Source: Adiantum capillus-veneris (lineage: Eukaryota; Streptophyta; Polypodiopsida; Polypodiales; Pteridaceae). Taken from it: a DNA stretch of 64,000 nt. The DNA lies in NCBI GenBank assembly GCA_014529385.2, contig CM043965.1, positions 10,707,412 through 10,771,411 on the forward strand, written 5' to 3'. How positions within the stretch are numbered: the stretch's first letter is position 1; every line of letters begins with the position of its first letter. A model generated the notes under the pieces. The model was not told the DNA's origin. It searched no databases and saw only the letters and a program-made list of their open reading frames with translations. Made by a program: the position numbers and the translations under genes. This document shows, one piece after another, positions 10,865-21,046 of this stretch.

Positions 10865-11580
10865 TTGCCCGTTCCCTTAAATATGCTGCAAGCAATGCAT
10901 ATAGCTTCTGACAAGACTCATCCTAATATAACAAAGAAAACATACAAGTGGGTCCCTAAAGCTTCTTTAGAGACCATAGCTAGTGCTAAAAAACAAAAGC
11001 CTTGTAAGAAACGTCCCACTCGCTCCAAGAAAAGTAAGAGAACGTGCCGTTGGATTCCTTAAAAACTATTGGAAGCCCAAGGCTACTATCAAAGAAATGA
11101 TCGAATCTGGGTGCCAAAACGTAGATTGTGTTCTTACTTGTCACCTAACCCATGTGAGCTCAATCATGTAGCTCCAAAACGAATTGACGATCGCGGAAAG
11201 AAAAAAATCAATGAATGCTACACACCCGCTCCAAAGCTAGTTTGGTACCAAAGAAAGAACGATTTGTTCCACCTAGCTCAGGAAGGGGGGAGTCCCATGA
11301 AGCTTCTAGCTCCTCATGTGATGCATCCATAGAGGTAAAAGCTTCTCCACAGCCTCCACCTACAATAGTGGACCTTCATAAAGCTACAAAGAAATCCACA
11401 CCTCCCAGTGTTCAAGAATCACCTGAAGAACCACTTCAAGTTCGATCCTGGGAGAGTACCTTACCACCCTTGCAGCTCGATGAGACACCTAAGGTAATAG
11501 AAAAATACTGGCAAAAATCCTCACCTATTATCGACTGGAACAATAGGTTTCAAAGGGTGACACACCATCGCCTTCTTTGA
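10865..11580 (+). pseudogene. WVPK-motif region downstream of the protease ORF
   Basis: Continues the insertion's coding capacity with several frame breaks. Four copies of a short motif are visible: YKWVPK (about 10947), CRWIP followed by a stop in place of Lys (about 11046) and KLLEAQGYY, RIWVPK (about 11106), and LVW/VPKKERFVPP across a frameshift (about 11239-11270). A 121-codon frame (11215-11580) then runs through a Ser/Pro-rich tail. The region between is basic. I do not recognise a named domain; repeated W-V-P-K phrases suggest a repeat-built tail on a retroelement polyprotein. Confidence 0.45.
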
Positions 11581-11923
11581 GCTTACTAGTTTAGGCTTGT
11601 TGTGTGCTTGGAGCCATTTGTGGCTCGCACACGGTGTATCGGCAAGTTCCTTGCATTGACACGTGCGACATACACGCACAGGACTTAATAATGGGGTCTT
11701 TTTAGACTTGCCTACGGCTTTACCATTATTGAGCCATAAGAAGCCTGAAAGGAGCTAGCCCTCGGCAATTCTGCATTATCAGACCCACTTCACTACTCTC
11801 TATAATTAACCACTAAAGCCGTGGGTGTAGATACTTAAGAGCCGATTTTCAAAGGTTAAGAGGAGTGGCAACTAAGGTTTTGAATTGCCAAAGTATACAC
11901 TAAGTAAGTACACAAACTTTGTT

Positions 11924-13502
11924 AACATGGTTGACAATAACCAAGAGAGTAGAATCAACATTGATAGCTTTGATTTTGCACATGAAGGTGCTAATGATGA
12001 TTCCCCCATGTTTGTCAATTATCTCGCTTACTAGGTTGCAGCAAGCAATGGGCAACCCTGCTTTGCAAGCCAAAGTTACTCAACAACTTCGCGCTTATTG
12101 GATTTCTTCCTCTCCAAGAGGAGAGAGAGTTTAGGAGGCCTCTTGAAGAGACCCCCAAAAGAAGACTCTCTCCCATACGAGAGGAAAAATCCAAAGAGCA
12201 AGAAAGCAATGAAACTTTAAGTTCCTCTGAAGATGTGGCTACACGAAGATGGCGGTCTAGACGATCGCCAACTCCTCCCAAAAGGAAACGTATAACCCAC
12301 AGTCTTTCTCCTCGTCACTCCAAAAGAGAAGAGAGGAAACAAAGGAAGAGAAGGACAAGAAAGAGGCCACCCTCTTATCCTTATTCTTCACCTTCCCTCT
12401 TTCGACGAAAGCTATGGCTATTCTCCTAGAGAATACAAGAGGGGAGACATCGTAAATCATACCTTGCATGGCAAAAGTCACAAAAGCTCAAGAAGTTCAA
12501 AGAGGGAGGAAAGAGTATCTCTTTTCTCACATATGATGGCACCTTTGGTGCCACCGACAAAGTATTGACATTCATCAAGAAATTTGATGCGGACTTTGGA
12601 GAGGAGGGATTCACGGAGTCCTCCAAGCTACGCCATGTAGCTATGCACTTCCAAAAATCGGATCGTTAATGGTTGGCTAGCCTTTGTGGCAACGGTGAAG
12701 CCCCAAAGACATGGAAAACTCTACGAGTTTCCATCATGAAGCAATTCCTTGCAAGCGATGCAAAGGACAAAGTGCTCACCGAATGGCACAGTTTTAAGCT
12801 TCTCTCTCATCATCTATCCATAAATATGTAGACAAGTTTTGGGATTTACATCTCAAGGGTACCGTCTTCCAAAGGATAGACTTCGCTAAGCAGAGTAACA
12901 ATTTTGTGCACGATTACCTGAAGAGCTTGCCAAATACGTCAACTCTCAACGGCCTGGTTCTATCACCAGATTAATCCATCACACCATGGTTTCTTCACGC
13001 ATCAATTTCCAATAAGAGGCTAGACGAAATGTCAAGCCCATGGAAAACAAAGACAAAAATTATGCAAAGGGGAAACCCAATGTCCAAAATTCTTCCCAAC
13101 TCACTTCCAACAACAAAAACAATAACAAAAATCGGTCCAAGGAGAAGGGAGTTTATAAAGGCAAAAAGAAACTCTTTCCCGAAGAGCTTGAAGCTTTTCG
13201 CAAGGACCATAAGTGTTTTTAAGTGTGGGGAGCAAGGACATTGCTATCGTTCTTGCCCCAAGAAAAATGCTCGCAATGAGACTCCTAGGGATTCTACCAT
13301 CGAAGCTCCAAAAGAGGATACTCATTGCAAAGGATCATCTCTCTCCTATGCTTGGGGAAAGGTAAGCAAGCATGATGCATTCATCCTGTTTGACTCTAGC
13401 TCTACTCACAACTTCATATCAATGGAGTTGGCCACCAAGTTGGGCATTCAAGCTTTCGAGATGGGAGATATTGTAATGGCTGACACAACTTTCAAGGGAT
13501 AG
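11924..13502 (+). pseudogene. Copy A gag and protease, multiply broken
   Basis: Starts at MVDNNQESRINIDSF (about 11924), the likely gag N-terminus; copy B has the same opening at about 47254. After several stops a gag-core frame is readable at about 12500-12800 (DKVLTFIKKFDADFGEEGF, then SSKLRHVAMHF, then WLASLCGNGEAPKTWKTLR). A zinc knuckle FKCGEQGHCYRSCPKK lies near 13215-13262 and a protease remnant FILFDSSSTHNFISMELA near 13380-13435, where the active-site DSG/DTG reads DSS. The order gag-knuckle-protease is canonical Ty3/gypsy. Stops and frameshifts every few hundred bases show it is dead. Confidence 0.72.
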
Positions 13503-13542
13503 CAAGCCTCCGTTACTCCCTTGATTGGGAAGTTGAGGCTCC

Positions 13543-13788
13543 ATGTCCAAAGCTATGTCGACAAAGGCGGTGTCTATAGCTACTCACAATGATCCATCCT
13601 CTATGATAGATGAGTTAACTACTGACCCTGAATTTAGAGACATAATGTCAGCCCTTGCTTTGGGGAAGAAAGAGGAACCATTCACCTTGCAGGATGGTTA
13701 TCTTCTCCACGGAAATAGGCTATGTGTTACCCATTCCCTTCGTGAGAAAGTTATGTATGAATCCCAGCTTTTTGAAAGTGAAGAGTAA
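13543..13788 (+). pseudogene. RNase H/integrase junction stub of copy A
   Basis: An 81-codon frame containing TDPEFRDIMSALALGKK and then LQDGYLLHGNRLCVTHSLRE. The second phrase is the typical lead-in to the integrase zinc-binding (H2C2) domain of plant gypsy elements. It lies directly after protease sequence, so RT and RNase H (about 1.5 kb) have been deleted, and the frame ends before the H2C2 histidines. Confidence 0.65.
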
Positions 13789-13974
13789 AGGGGTGTGGCC
13801 ACATCAGCAAAAATGTGGGTCACTAAGAGCAAAAAAAATACTTTTTTTCAAAAAAATTACTTTTACTTATTTTTTACTTAAAACTTCCCCCCAACATATA
13901 TACATATGAAAAAATCATTTTTTGATCTTTTTTTAAACCTACAAACACTAAAAGTCCACTTTTTCGAAATAAAT

Positions 13975-14150
13975 CCCCCCCCCCCCCCCCAATTAAAAAA
14001 ACCTTTGTTCTCTCCTCCTCCTCCTCCTTCCTCTCTCCCTCTCCTCTCCCTCCCTACCCCTTTCTCTCCTCCTCCTCCCCTCTCTCTCCCTCTCCCCCCT
14101 ACCCCCTTCTCTCCTCCCATGTTCCTCCCTCTCCCTCCCCCCTTTCTGTT
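13975..14150. repeat. Poly(C) run followed by a pyrimidine tract
   Basis: Sixteen consecutive C (13975-13990) and then about 140 bp of almost pure C/T (CTCC-rich). ORFs across it encode only Pro/Ser/Leu (or Gly/Arg/Glu in reverse) and are low-complexity artefacts. Confidence 0.9.
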
Positions 14151-14159
14151 TTCATCTTT

Positions 14160-16856
14160 TGCTTCCTCACGCAACACCTGCCATGGTGCTCACGTGCATC
14201 ACAAGTCATATGCCTCCACCACCATGTACTTCACACAACAAAAGCCTACATATTTGCTTGTCAGTGGCGTTTGCACCAAAGTCCGCACGTGAGGGTGAGC
14301 AGAGGTCATCCTAGGAATGTTGTACCGTCGGTGAGACAAATATTGATGGTTCTTCAATATATTGGGAGGGGAGAAGTAGGATTGTTAGGCTATTGCAATT
14401 GATTGTGTAGGGGTGCAGGTGCATCTTTGCATTCATAGATGCACAAATGTCAAGCTCTTTATCTCAAAACAGTGGCATTACAAGAAAGTATTTCCTCTTC
14501 AAAGAGGGAGGTCGAAATTCTCCAACAACAATTGCAAGAAAAGAATGTGTACATTATGAAGCTTGCCAATACCATCACATATTTGAAAGAAACACCCCTT
14601 GGTAAAGGTAACAATATACTTCTTACTTTTGGTTGTGTTCTTCTTATCATAAACTTTGAAGTCTAAGGTGTTGCCTCTACTTGTTTTGTAGTGCTTGGCA
14701 CAAAGGTTTCTTTTGTGCACAAATAGTGAAATGGTGCAGGTTAGAGAGATCGAGTGTCACCACTGTTTCTCTAAAACAACTGCCGTTGTTACATCTTGCA
14801 GGTAGGTGCTTCAAATCCATGCTTATTAGAGGTGGTAATTTCATCCTAATGTATATTTTAAGATTATTGGATGGAAATACTAGCAAATTGTACATTATAT
14901 ATTTAACAAGTGTCTTTATTATACAGCTTGCAAATGTTGAATTCATACATATTTTTGTTTGAAGAACCTGTCTTTAACGCGTCATGATACAAGGTGACCT
15001 CTTACTATGCTAGTTGAGTGGAGTTGTTTGCAAGAATGGCTCAAGGAACTGGCATAACACGAAGCTTTTACGATGGCACAACGCTCTCCTCAAGCAATGT
15101 GGCTCCCACTACACCAAAATTCATTATGCTAACATGGAGAGATCCCTAGTAGGACAATACAACAGCTTTTCATCAGTAACACATCCTTTCCTAACATGAG
15201 GGCACCCCCACCAAAGATTTTCTTCTGTGATTTACAAAGTTAATGAAAAAAAAAATTGGACTTTTTTGTTTATTGATGTGTAAGAGCACTCTAGGTCTAC
15301 CATACTTTAGATTGTTTGATAAGTTAAATAAGATTTGTAGTCATTTAAAGTGTAAATTTGTTTTTGTTTGCTAAGATTGTACATGAGAAGACATGATAAA
15401 GTACAAGAGATCTTGACGGAATAAACCTCGATGACACACCTCTCCTTGAACCCTTTGATTTCTATCATTGTGAGAAGTCCAAGGGAATCCTATTTTCAAA
15501 GTTTTAGCAATAACATTTTTTTGAAAGAAATTTTGGTTATTTTAAAGTTTGTACACAGTCTAGGAGTTCATTTTGATTATTTTCCTTTAGTTTCAAATTT
15601 TGACCAAGGGCACTCCTTGGAAGCCACTTTTGAAGGAGATTTTGGGAATGTTTTGTATGTAGGAAAAATACAATCCTTAACACAATAAAAAACATTGGTT
15701 CTTTGAGTATTTTCAAATTCCATGTTTTAATGCTCGTTGGAGCCCGTAGGAAAAAGTAAGAAATGTTTGTTTTACATCATTTTTTAAGAAATTACCAGCT
15801 TGCACGTTGATTTTTGGAGAATCCGAGCAAGATATGATTTTTTTGCATCACAGCCTAAAAGCTCAACACTAAAAATAAATTATTTTAAAAAAATGGCCGC
15901 AGGGGCGCTCAAAATGCCCATCCAGGACTTTTGGATGGGCATTTCACGCACCCTTGTGGCCACTCTTGCTGAGGGCCTTGGGGGCTTTACATGGCAAAAA
16001 TTTGCAAAATTATTGTGTATGAGCATGAGATAAGGATGTAAGTTAGATGTACAGAGAGCAAGATCTCCCCCCCTGGGACCTTATAATGACAAATAGGGGC
16101 TTTTTTTAATGAATGGCCATGATATAGAGGTGTAGCATTTGATGTAATCAGAGCAACCCCCCGCACCCATTTTTCACTGTGTTCAAAGGTCTGGAACATT
16201 CACTATGTAAAATTTTCCAATATCATGTGCGTTCAACAGAATGGATTAAAAGTACCCCTTATAGGCCTTATCTACACATGTTTCCGTAACTTTACAAGAA
16301 TATAAAATCCCTTCTGTTGAACACGTGTGCTATGTTACATATACTTTAGTGAACTTCCCATGTCAAAGGCCTCACAAATCCTTTGCACTAAACATTCAGC
16401 ACTAGAAATCGACCAAACAAGGAGCCAATTTTTACTTACTTATTTCCACCTCATGTGCTTGGGAATGTTTTGGTTAAGCCATTTCTTTGGTATTTGAAAC
16501 TACATGTGACCCCTAATGTTATAGTATCCAGCCAAAGGTTTCTTGATTAGCAGTTTACATAGGCTCGAGTGGTACATATCTTCTATGTTAACAATGCATG
16601 TATCTATACTTTATGTTTACACTTTCTCTATCCAAATGAGCTACATAGCAAAAATCAAATCGGCAATTTAACAGTTAAGTTCACAAGGTAATAGCTATTG
16701 GTATCATCTTTAGCAATACCAAAGAAATGGCTACCAATAGCTCATGAATAGGGATATTTAAGAAGATTTGATACCAAAAACTTGTCAACACTACTCAAAA
16801 AGGTGGAAACTCAAAGGCTTTACAATATATGTATGATGAATACATGCATCACACCT
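14160..16856. other. Unassigned AT-rich sequence
   Basis: No supported gene. One 75-codon plus-strand ORF at 14439-14666 encodes a coiled-coil-like run (ISSSKREVEILQQQLQEKN) that resembles coiled coils of transposase tails, but nothing around it supports that. An 11 bp inverted repeat (GTTCAACAGAA near 16229, complement near 16309) and the 15912 hairpin are the only structured sites noticed. Confidence 0.4.
15912..15944. repeat. Perfect 13 bp stem hairpin
   Basis: AAATGCCCATCCA (15912-15924) and its exact complement (15932-15944) are separated by a 7 nt loop. It lies in otherwise unassigned sequence with no T-run after it; function unknown. Confidence 0.8.
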
Positions 16857-17215
16857 TCAAACATATTCTTTGGCATCTACAAAAAGTGTTGGCCACCATA
16901 TGTCTGCCATTAAAATTGCGCTAGCGGTGGTTTTACTTGAAAAGTGACCTCCAACTAATCCACCATATTCTTGTTCTAGAATGGGTATATATTCATCTTC
17001 ATTTGCACAAAGAGGCAAATGCTGATCCTTTCCTCTTTGATACAACTGGTTTCCAAAAAGATCATAGTCTCTTGCTTCAGTTTCAATTGCTCTTTGGTGG
17101 CGTTTACTCATATCCTCTGGAAATGTTCCGCTTGATAAGTAAGTAACTAGATAGTCACTCCACCTAGGAATGAAAGAAACTTGAAATAATGTCACATGAA
17201 TATGGGTGCTTGTTT
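16857..17215 (-). pseudogene. Gypsy RNase H/integrase zinc-finger fragment (E1)
   Basis: A frame reading, in minus orientation, SDYLVTYLSSGTFPED, LFGNQLYQRGKD and, at its end, GGHFSSKTTASAILMADIWWP. This is the RNase H tail and H2C2 zinc-binding start of a Ty3/gypsy integrase; the first His of the finger appears replaced (EQEYGG). It abuts the E2 integrase fragment at about 17216. E2 already contains its own H2C2 segment, so this piece comes from a different element. No LTR flanks it. Confidence 0.68.
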
Positions 17216-18060
17216 CTAGCATTGAAGACAGTTTTTGACAAATGAGTGTACATCACTCCTCATGGTTGGCCAAAATACTTCAAGTCTCAAGATTCGTTGC
17301 ATAGTTTGGTCTTTCGCAAAGTGAAGTCCCACTATGGTAATGTGCGCTTGACTTAGGGATTGGGTTTTCTCCTCACGATAATACACAAAATCAATATTCC
17401 ATCTCGATTCTTTTTGTATAGCCATCCAGCTAGTAACTGATACATAGCCAACTGTCCAATTAATCCGGGTGTAATAGGAAGTGGTATTGGTGGTATTTGA
17501 GAATCCACTTGAGCTATGGTCATCAATGAAACCATATCTTCTGACCAACGAGGTATCATTTCCACGGAGAACAGATATGCATTTGTAGATCATTGTCTAC
17601 CTCTTTTGGTGGTTCTCCTAAAAGAATCCTTCATAAATGATCTGCTCTTTGGTGAGTGGTGCCCTTTTTTACAACTAGAGTGAGATCAAATTCCAAAAGA
17701 ATGATGAACCATCTCACCATTCTTCATGTATTGCATGGCTTGTTGACCAAGTACAATAAGGCTTGGTGGTCCACAAAAAACACAAATTTGTTTGCTAATA
17801 GGTAATGTCTATATTTTTTCATGGCATAGATCATCCATAATCCCTTCCTTTTAGTGGTTGTATAATTTTCTCCTACCACATTCAATTGTCTACTAGCATA
17901 TGAAATAGGAAAATCAATTATTTTCGTCTCCTAGTTGAGCTAATATACATCTAATGGCAAAATTGGAAGCATCAATATGTATATGGAATATCTTATTCTA
18001 GTCTGGTGCTTTCAATATTGGGGCTGAAGTGAGAGCTTGCTTAAGCTTCATGAAGAATTC
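17216..18060 (-). pseudogene. E2 RNase H and integrase N-terminal region
   Basis: The left end reads LHFAKDQTMQRILRLEVFWPTMRSDVHSFVKNCLQC, split by frame from an upstream QLAMYQLLAGWLYKKNRDG. The HF...C..C arrangement is the integrase zinc-binding domain. The stretch at 17640-18060 covers RNase H in broken frames. The final cysteine pair of the finger is the last E2 residue before the join to E1. Confidence 0.65.
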
Positions 18061-18446
18061 TTCACATTCATCAGTCCATACAAAGAGTGTAATCAGCTAT
18101 ACATGGGTTTTGCTATTATAACATACATGTAAATGAATCATCTGTAATATCCACAATGTCCCATGAAAGCTTGAACCCTTTGACTATTGTCGATCTGGGC
18201 AATTCAGCAATAACATGAATTTTATCTATATTTGTCGCTATGCCATTTGAAGGATTGTTCACATTCATCGATCCATACAAAGAGTGTAATTAGGTTATAC
18301 ATGGGTTTTGCAATTATAGCATACATGTAAATGAATCTTCTATAATATCCACAATGTCCCATGAAGGCTTGAACCCCTTTGACTATTGTCGGTCTGGGCA
18401 ATTCAACAATAACATGAATTTTATCCATATATGTCGCTATGCCATT
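18061..18446. repeat. 197 bp tandem duplication within E2 RT
   Basis: Copies at 18061-18248 and 18258-18446, offset 197 bp, match closely (shared phrases such as 'ccatacaaagagtgtaat' and 'acatgggttttg'). The segment encodes the RT thumb/connection, so the duplication places part of the domain twice and disrupts the frame. Confidence 0.9.
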
Positions 18447-19204
18447 TTTAGACACTATATGTCCAAGAATTTTTCCTTGTCTGCCCATAAATGTGCACTT
18501 TTCAGGATTTAAGCAAATCCTATAGAGTCTACATTTTTTGAATACCTTTTTGAGGTGTTCAAAATGATCAACCCTGATTGATAAATGTACACATAAATCA
18601 TCCATATATACTTCCAAGAAATTCCAAAGATATTCTTTAAAATCATGGCTCATCAATCTTTGGAAGGTGGCAGGAGCATTAGTTAATCCGAAAGACATGA
18701 CCCTATAGGCAAAAATACCCAATTCAGTTACAAAGGCAGTTTTATGTTTATCTTTGGGATCAACCAAAAGTTGATTGTACACCAAAAATCCATTTAAAAA
18801 GCTATAAGCTTCTTTTCTTGCAACTCGTTCTAAAACATGCTCGGTAATTGGAAGAGGATAGCTGTCTCTAATGGTGGCTGCGTTCACTTTTTTAAGATTG
18901 AACACACTCTTAATTTACCATTTTTCTTGGATACCACCACAATTGGGGACACCCAATCTGTGTGTTCAATTTCATTAATGAATTCAACTTCCGTGAGCTT
19001 TTCTATCTCTTCTTTGAACTTTCTGGCAAATGTTTCATTATAAGTATATGGACGTTGTCTACTTGGTTTTGCATCATCTCTCATAGGTATTGTATGTTGA
19101 CAGATTTCTGGATCAACGCCCTTGAGATCTTTATAAGACCAAGCAAATATATCTTGGTACTCTTTCAATAAGCTTAGCAAAATCTCTTCCTCTTCTTCTG
19201 TCAA
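18222..19204 (-). pseudogene. E2 reverse transcriptase
   Basis: Two frames cover the RT. The N-terminal part (18884-19204) gives LLKEYQDIFAWSYKDLKGVD, PYTYNETFARKFKEEI and DWVSPIVVVSKKNGKLRVC. After a frameshift, 18222-18905 continues NAATIRDSYPLPI, YRVMSFGLTNAPATFQRLM and the catalytic box VYMDDLCVH. YMDD is intact, and AFMGHCGYYRRFI marks the connection. Domain order and spacing are normal for Ty3/gypsy; the frameshift near 18890 and the duplication at its left end make it non-functional. Confidence 0.82.
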
Positions 19205-19281
19205 GTTCTTTGCAATGGAAGTAGGTCTAGGCTCTAGGCTCTTCTGTCAAGTTCTTTGCAATGTAAGTAGGTCTAGGCTCT
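19195..19281. repeat. 46 bp tandem duplication in the E2 protease-RT spacer
   Basis: Copies begin at 19195 and 19241 and differ at about one position over the shared 41 bases. Part of a series of short tandem duplications in E2. Confidence 0.88.
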
Positions 19282-20053
19282 TCTCTTGATTCGACTAGAT
19301 CTATCTTCTTTGCATTTTCAGGTCCTTCATATGACTCGCCCTCTTTTCTTAGTTCCCTTACAGTTTGTTCGATTATGATCTTTTGGTCTTGGAGCATTTC
19401 ACTGGTATACATCTCATTTAATGCTTTCTTTAACTCTTGATATCTCTTCTTTCACTCAACTCAGGTCATGGATGAATCATCATCCTGGTATTTAGGTTTT
19501 GATTTAGTTTCCTTTCTCATTTTCCTTGATGTTTTTGATGTTCCTTGTTTGTTTTCTGAAATATATCTACCCATGATTTTTTCTTTGACACAATCATGTG
19601 CATCTATCTGCATCAGGAACTATGTCCTGCTAGAAACTGATGGCATAGGTCTAGATTTCAATTTTCTGGTGTCTCTTTTTCTTCAATACCATTTTTTTCT
19701 TCTCGATTTTTGGTTTGGAAAGTCAAAAAACTTTTCCTCCCCTCTTTTCATGAGTAATTTGGCTCTCACATGTTCTTTTTCTGACCGCGAATCATCAGAT
19801 GTAGCTGAATGTTCTTCAAACTCGTCTATGGCATCATAATAGAGGTCTGAGAAGACTTGTTGAGCTTCCAATAAGTCCTTGTCTTTTTGAACTTCATCTT
19901 CAATGTAAATGGTTGAAATCATTTGTATGGGAATTAAGTCATAGCCATCCTCATTGCAAAATTGAGTAGGCATAGATGTATTCACACACACACGTCCATT
20001 ATTGCCAAAATTTGAGTCCACTCAAATGGCTCAAACAAATGCTCTGGAGAGGG

Positions 20054-20178
20054 TTCAGGTATATAGGCTTCATCAGTGCAATTCCAAGATACATCTTCTC
20101 ATTTTAAACTCCCTTCAAGTATATAGGCTTCATCAGTGCAATCCCTTTCCAAGATACATCTTCTCGTTTTAAACTCCC
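20054..20178. repeat. About 60 bp tandem duplication in E2
   Basis: Copies at 20054-20113 and 20114-20178 share 'atataggcttcatcagtgca' and 'aagatacatcttctc'. It lies at the 3' side of the protease coding region and breaks the frame. Confidence 0.88.
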
Positions 20179-21046
20179 ATGTTCTGAGGTTCCACGCATC
20201 CAAATAGGTGTGGCTTTGTTTAACCAAGATGGAAGCTTTGATTGAGCCGAAGAGACTGAGTCAAATTCTTGTATAGGCATTTTCATGGCATCTATATAAG
20301 TGTGATCTTTTAGATTAACCCTTGTGATTGATCCCACTTGCTTCAAGTACAAGTAATTGTTTCCCCAATCCTGGATGAGTTGTACTACTTGTCGCATGAA
20401 TGGTCTTCCCAAGATGATTTCATAGTTAATTTTCTTTCCAAAATACACTATTGCAAAAGTATGTTGATAATCAATTCCACAGGAACTAACTATCACTTTT
20501 TCAAGTAGTCCTAAGGGTCTTTTGATGTGTCCATCAGCCAATTGCAATTTCATTCGAGTTTGTAATGACCGGTTTTCCCCATGATTCCCATACTGCTTTT
20601 GTGGCTATGGCTATGCTTGCCCCACTATCCAGTATTGCCATGGTTTCTACATCATTATATCTCACCAGAAGGGTTGTATTTCCTTCTTCCCCTTCATAGT
20701 ATTCTCCAACTTTGTTCATTGGGATGGATCGAATCTCTCTGTTATCCAATTTGTGTTTCAATTTTTCCAAAAAAATTACTATTAGCCTTGTTATCCCCAC
20801 CGTCTCTAGATTTTTTTGTAAGTCATTCCATAAATATGGTCTAATTTTTAACAGTTCTCTCAAGGTAAGAGTACATTGGATGGATGTAGACATGATTGAA
20901 AGGATGTTGTCTACCTCTAGGGTTTGTTCCGCTCTCTTTATTTGAGTGGTTTTACACACTATGGATTTGGATTCATTGTCTCCTAAGTAAGAGGGTAGTG
21001 TTCTCAGAGTCATTGGTTTAGACATTTCTGATGCTTTAGATCGCAA
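20104..21046 (-). pseudogene. E2 retropepsin-like protease region
   Basis: Two overlapping frames. The upstream frame (20534-21046) ends in VGEYYEGEEGNTTLLVRY and TMAILDSGASIAIATKAVW with the catalytic Asp in a standard DSGAS context. The downstream frame (20104-20553) continues KLQLADGHIKRPLGLLEKV, NYEIILGRPFMRQ and a hydrophobic tail. The frame change sits between active site and flap. The layout parallels the ORF at 9518-10843, so both belong to related gypsy lineages. Confidence 0.8.

Larger units (their letters stand above)
8938..11680 (+). mobile_element. 2.74 kb insertion with 5 bp target duplication, LTR-type ends
   Basis: The segment starts TGTTAAC and ends ACGCACA. It is flanked by GGACT on both sides (8933-8937 and 11681-11685). 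Removing the segment and one GGACT makes copy A colinear, base for base, with copy B at about 46998-47023, which serves as the empty site. TG...CA ends and a 5 bp duplication are those of LTR-retrotransposon integration. A TATA-like box (9157) and a possible primer site (9499) suggest a 5' LTR of about 550 bp, but I cannot find a matching 3' LTR before 11680. It carries a 441-codon protease-type ORF and a WVPK-motif region but no RT or integrase, so it would be non-autonomous. Confidence 0.65.
8633..13795 (+). mobile_element. Copy A: decayed Ty3/gypsy element with an internal insertion
   Basis: Contains the end of a 5' LTR (to 8765), a tRNA-iMet-type primer site, a gag region with zinc knuckle, a protease remnant and a stub of the RNase H/integrase junction. 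RT and most of RNase H are missing, so it is deleted internally. Segments 8633-8937 and 11681-12240 are homologous to 46703-47580 (copy B); the 2743 bp between them are absent from copy B. No 3' LTR was found after 13795. Confidence 0.75.

Noticed and set aside
11581-11680. Last 100 bp of the 8938-11680 insertion as a remnant 3' LTR
   Set aside because: It does not resemble the sequence before the possible primer site (about 9390-9491) nor the insertion's first 100 bp.
13878-14292. Gly/Arg-rich and Pro-rich ORFs over the C/T tract
   Set aside because: Low-complexity translation of poly(C) and CTCC repeats on both strands.
14439-14666. Coiled-coil ORF as a host gene or transposase
   Set aside because: Only 75 codons, no flanking exon or terminal repeat support, and heptad-like composition alone is not enough.
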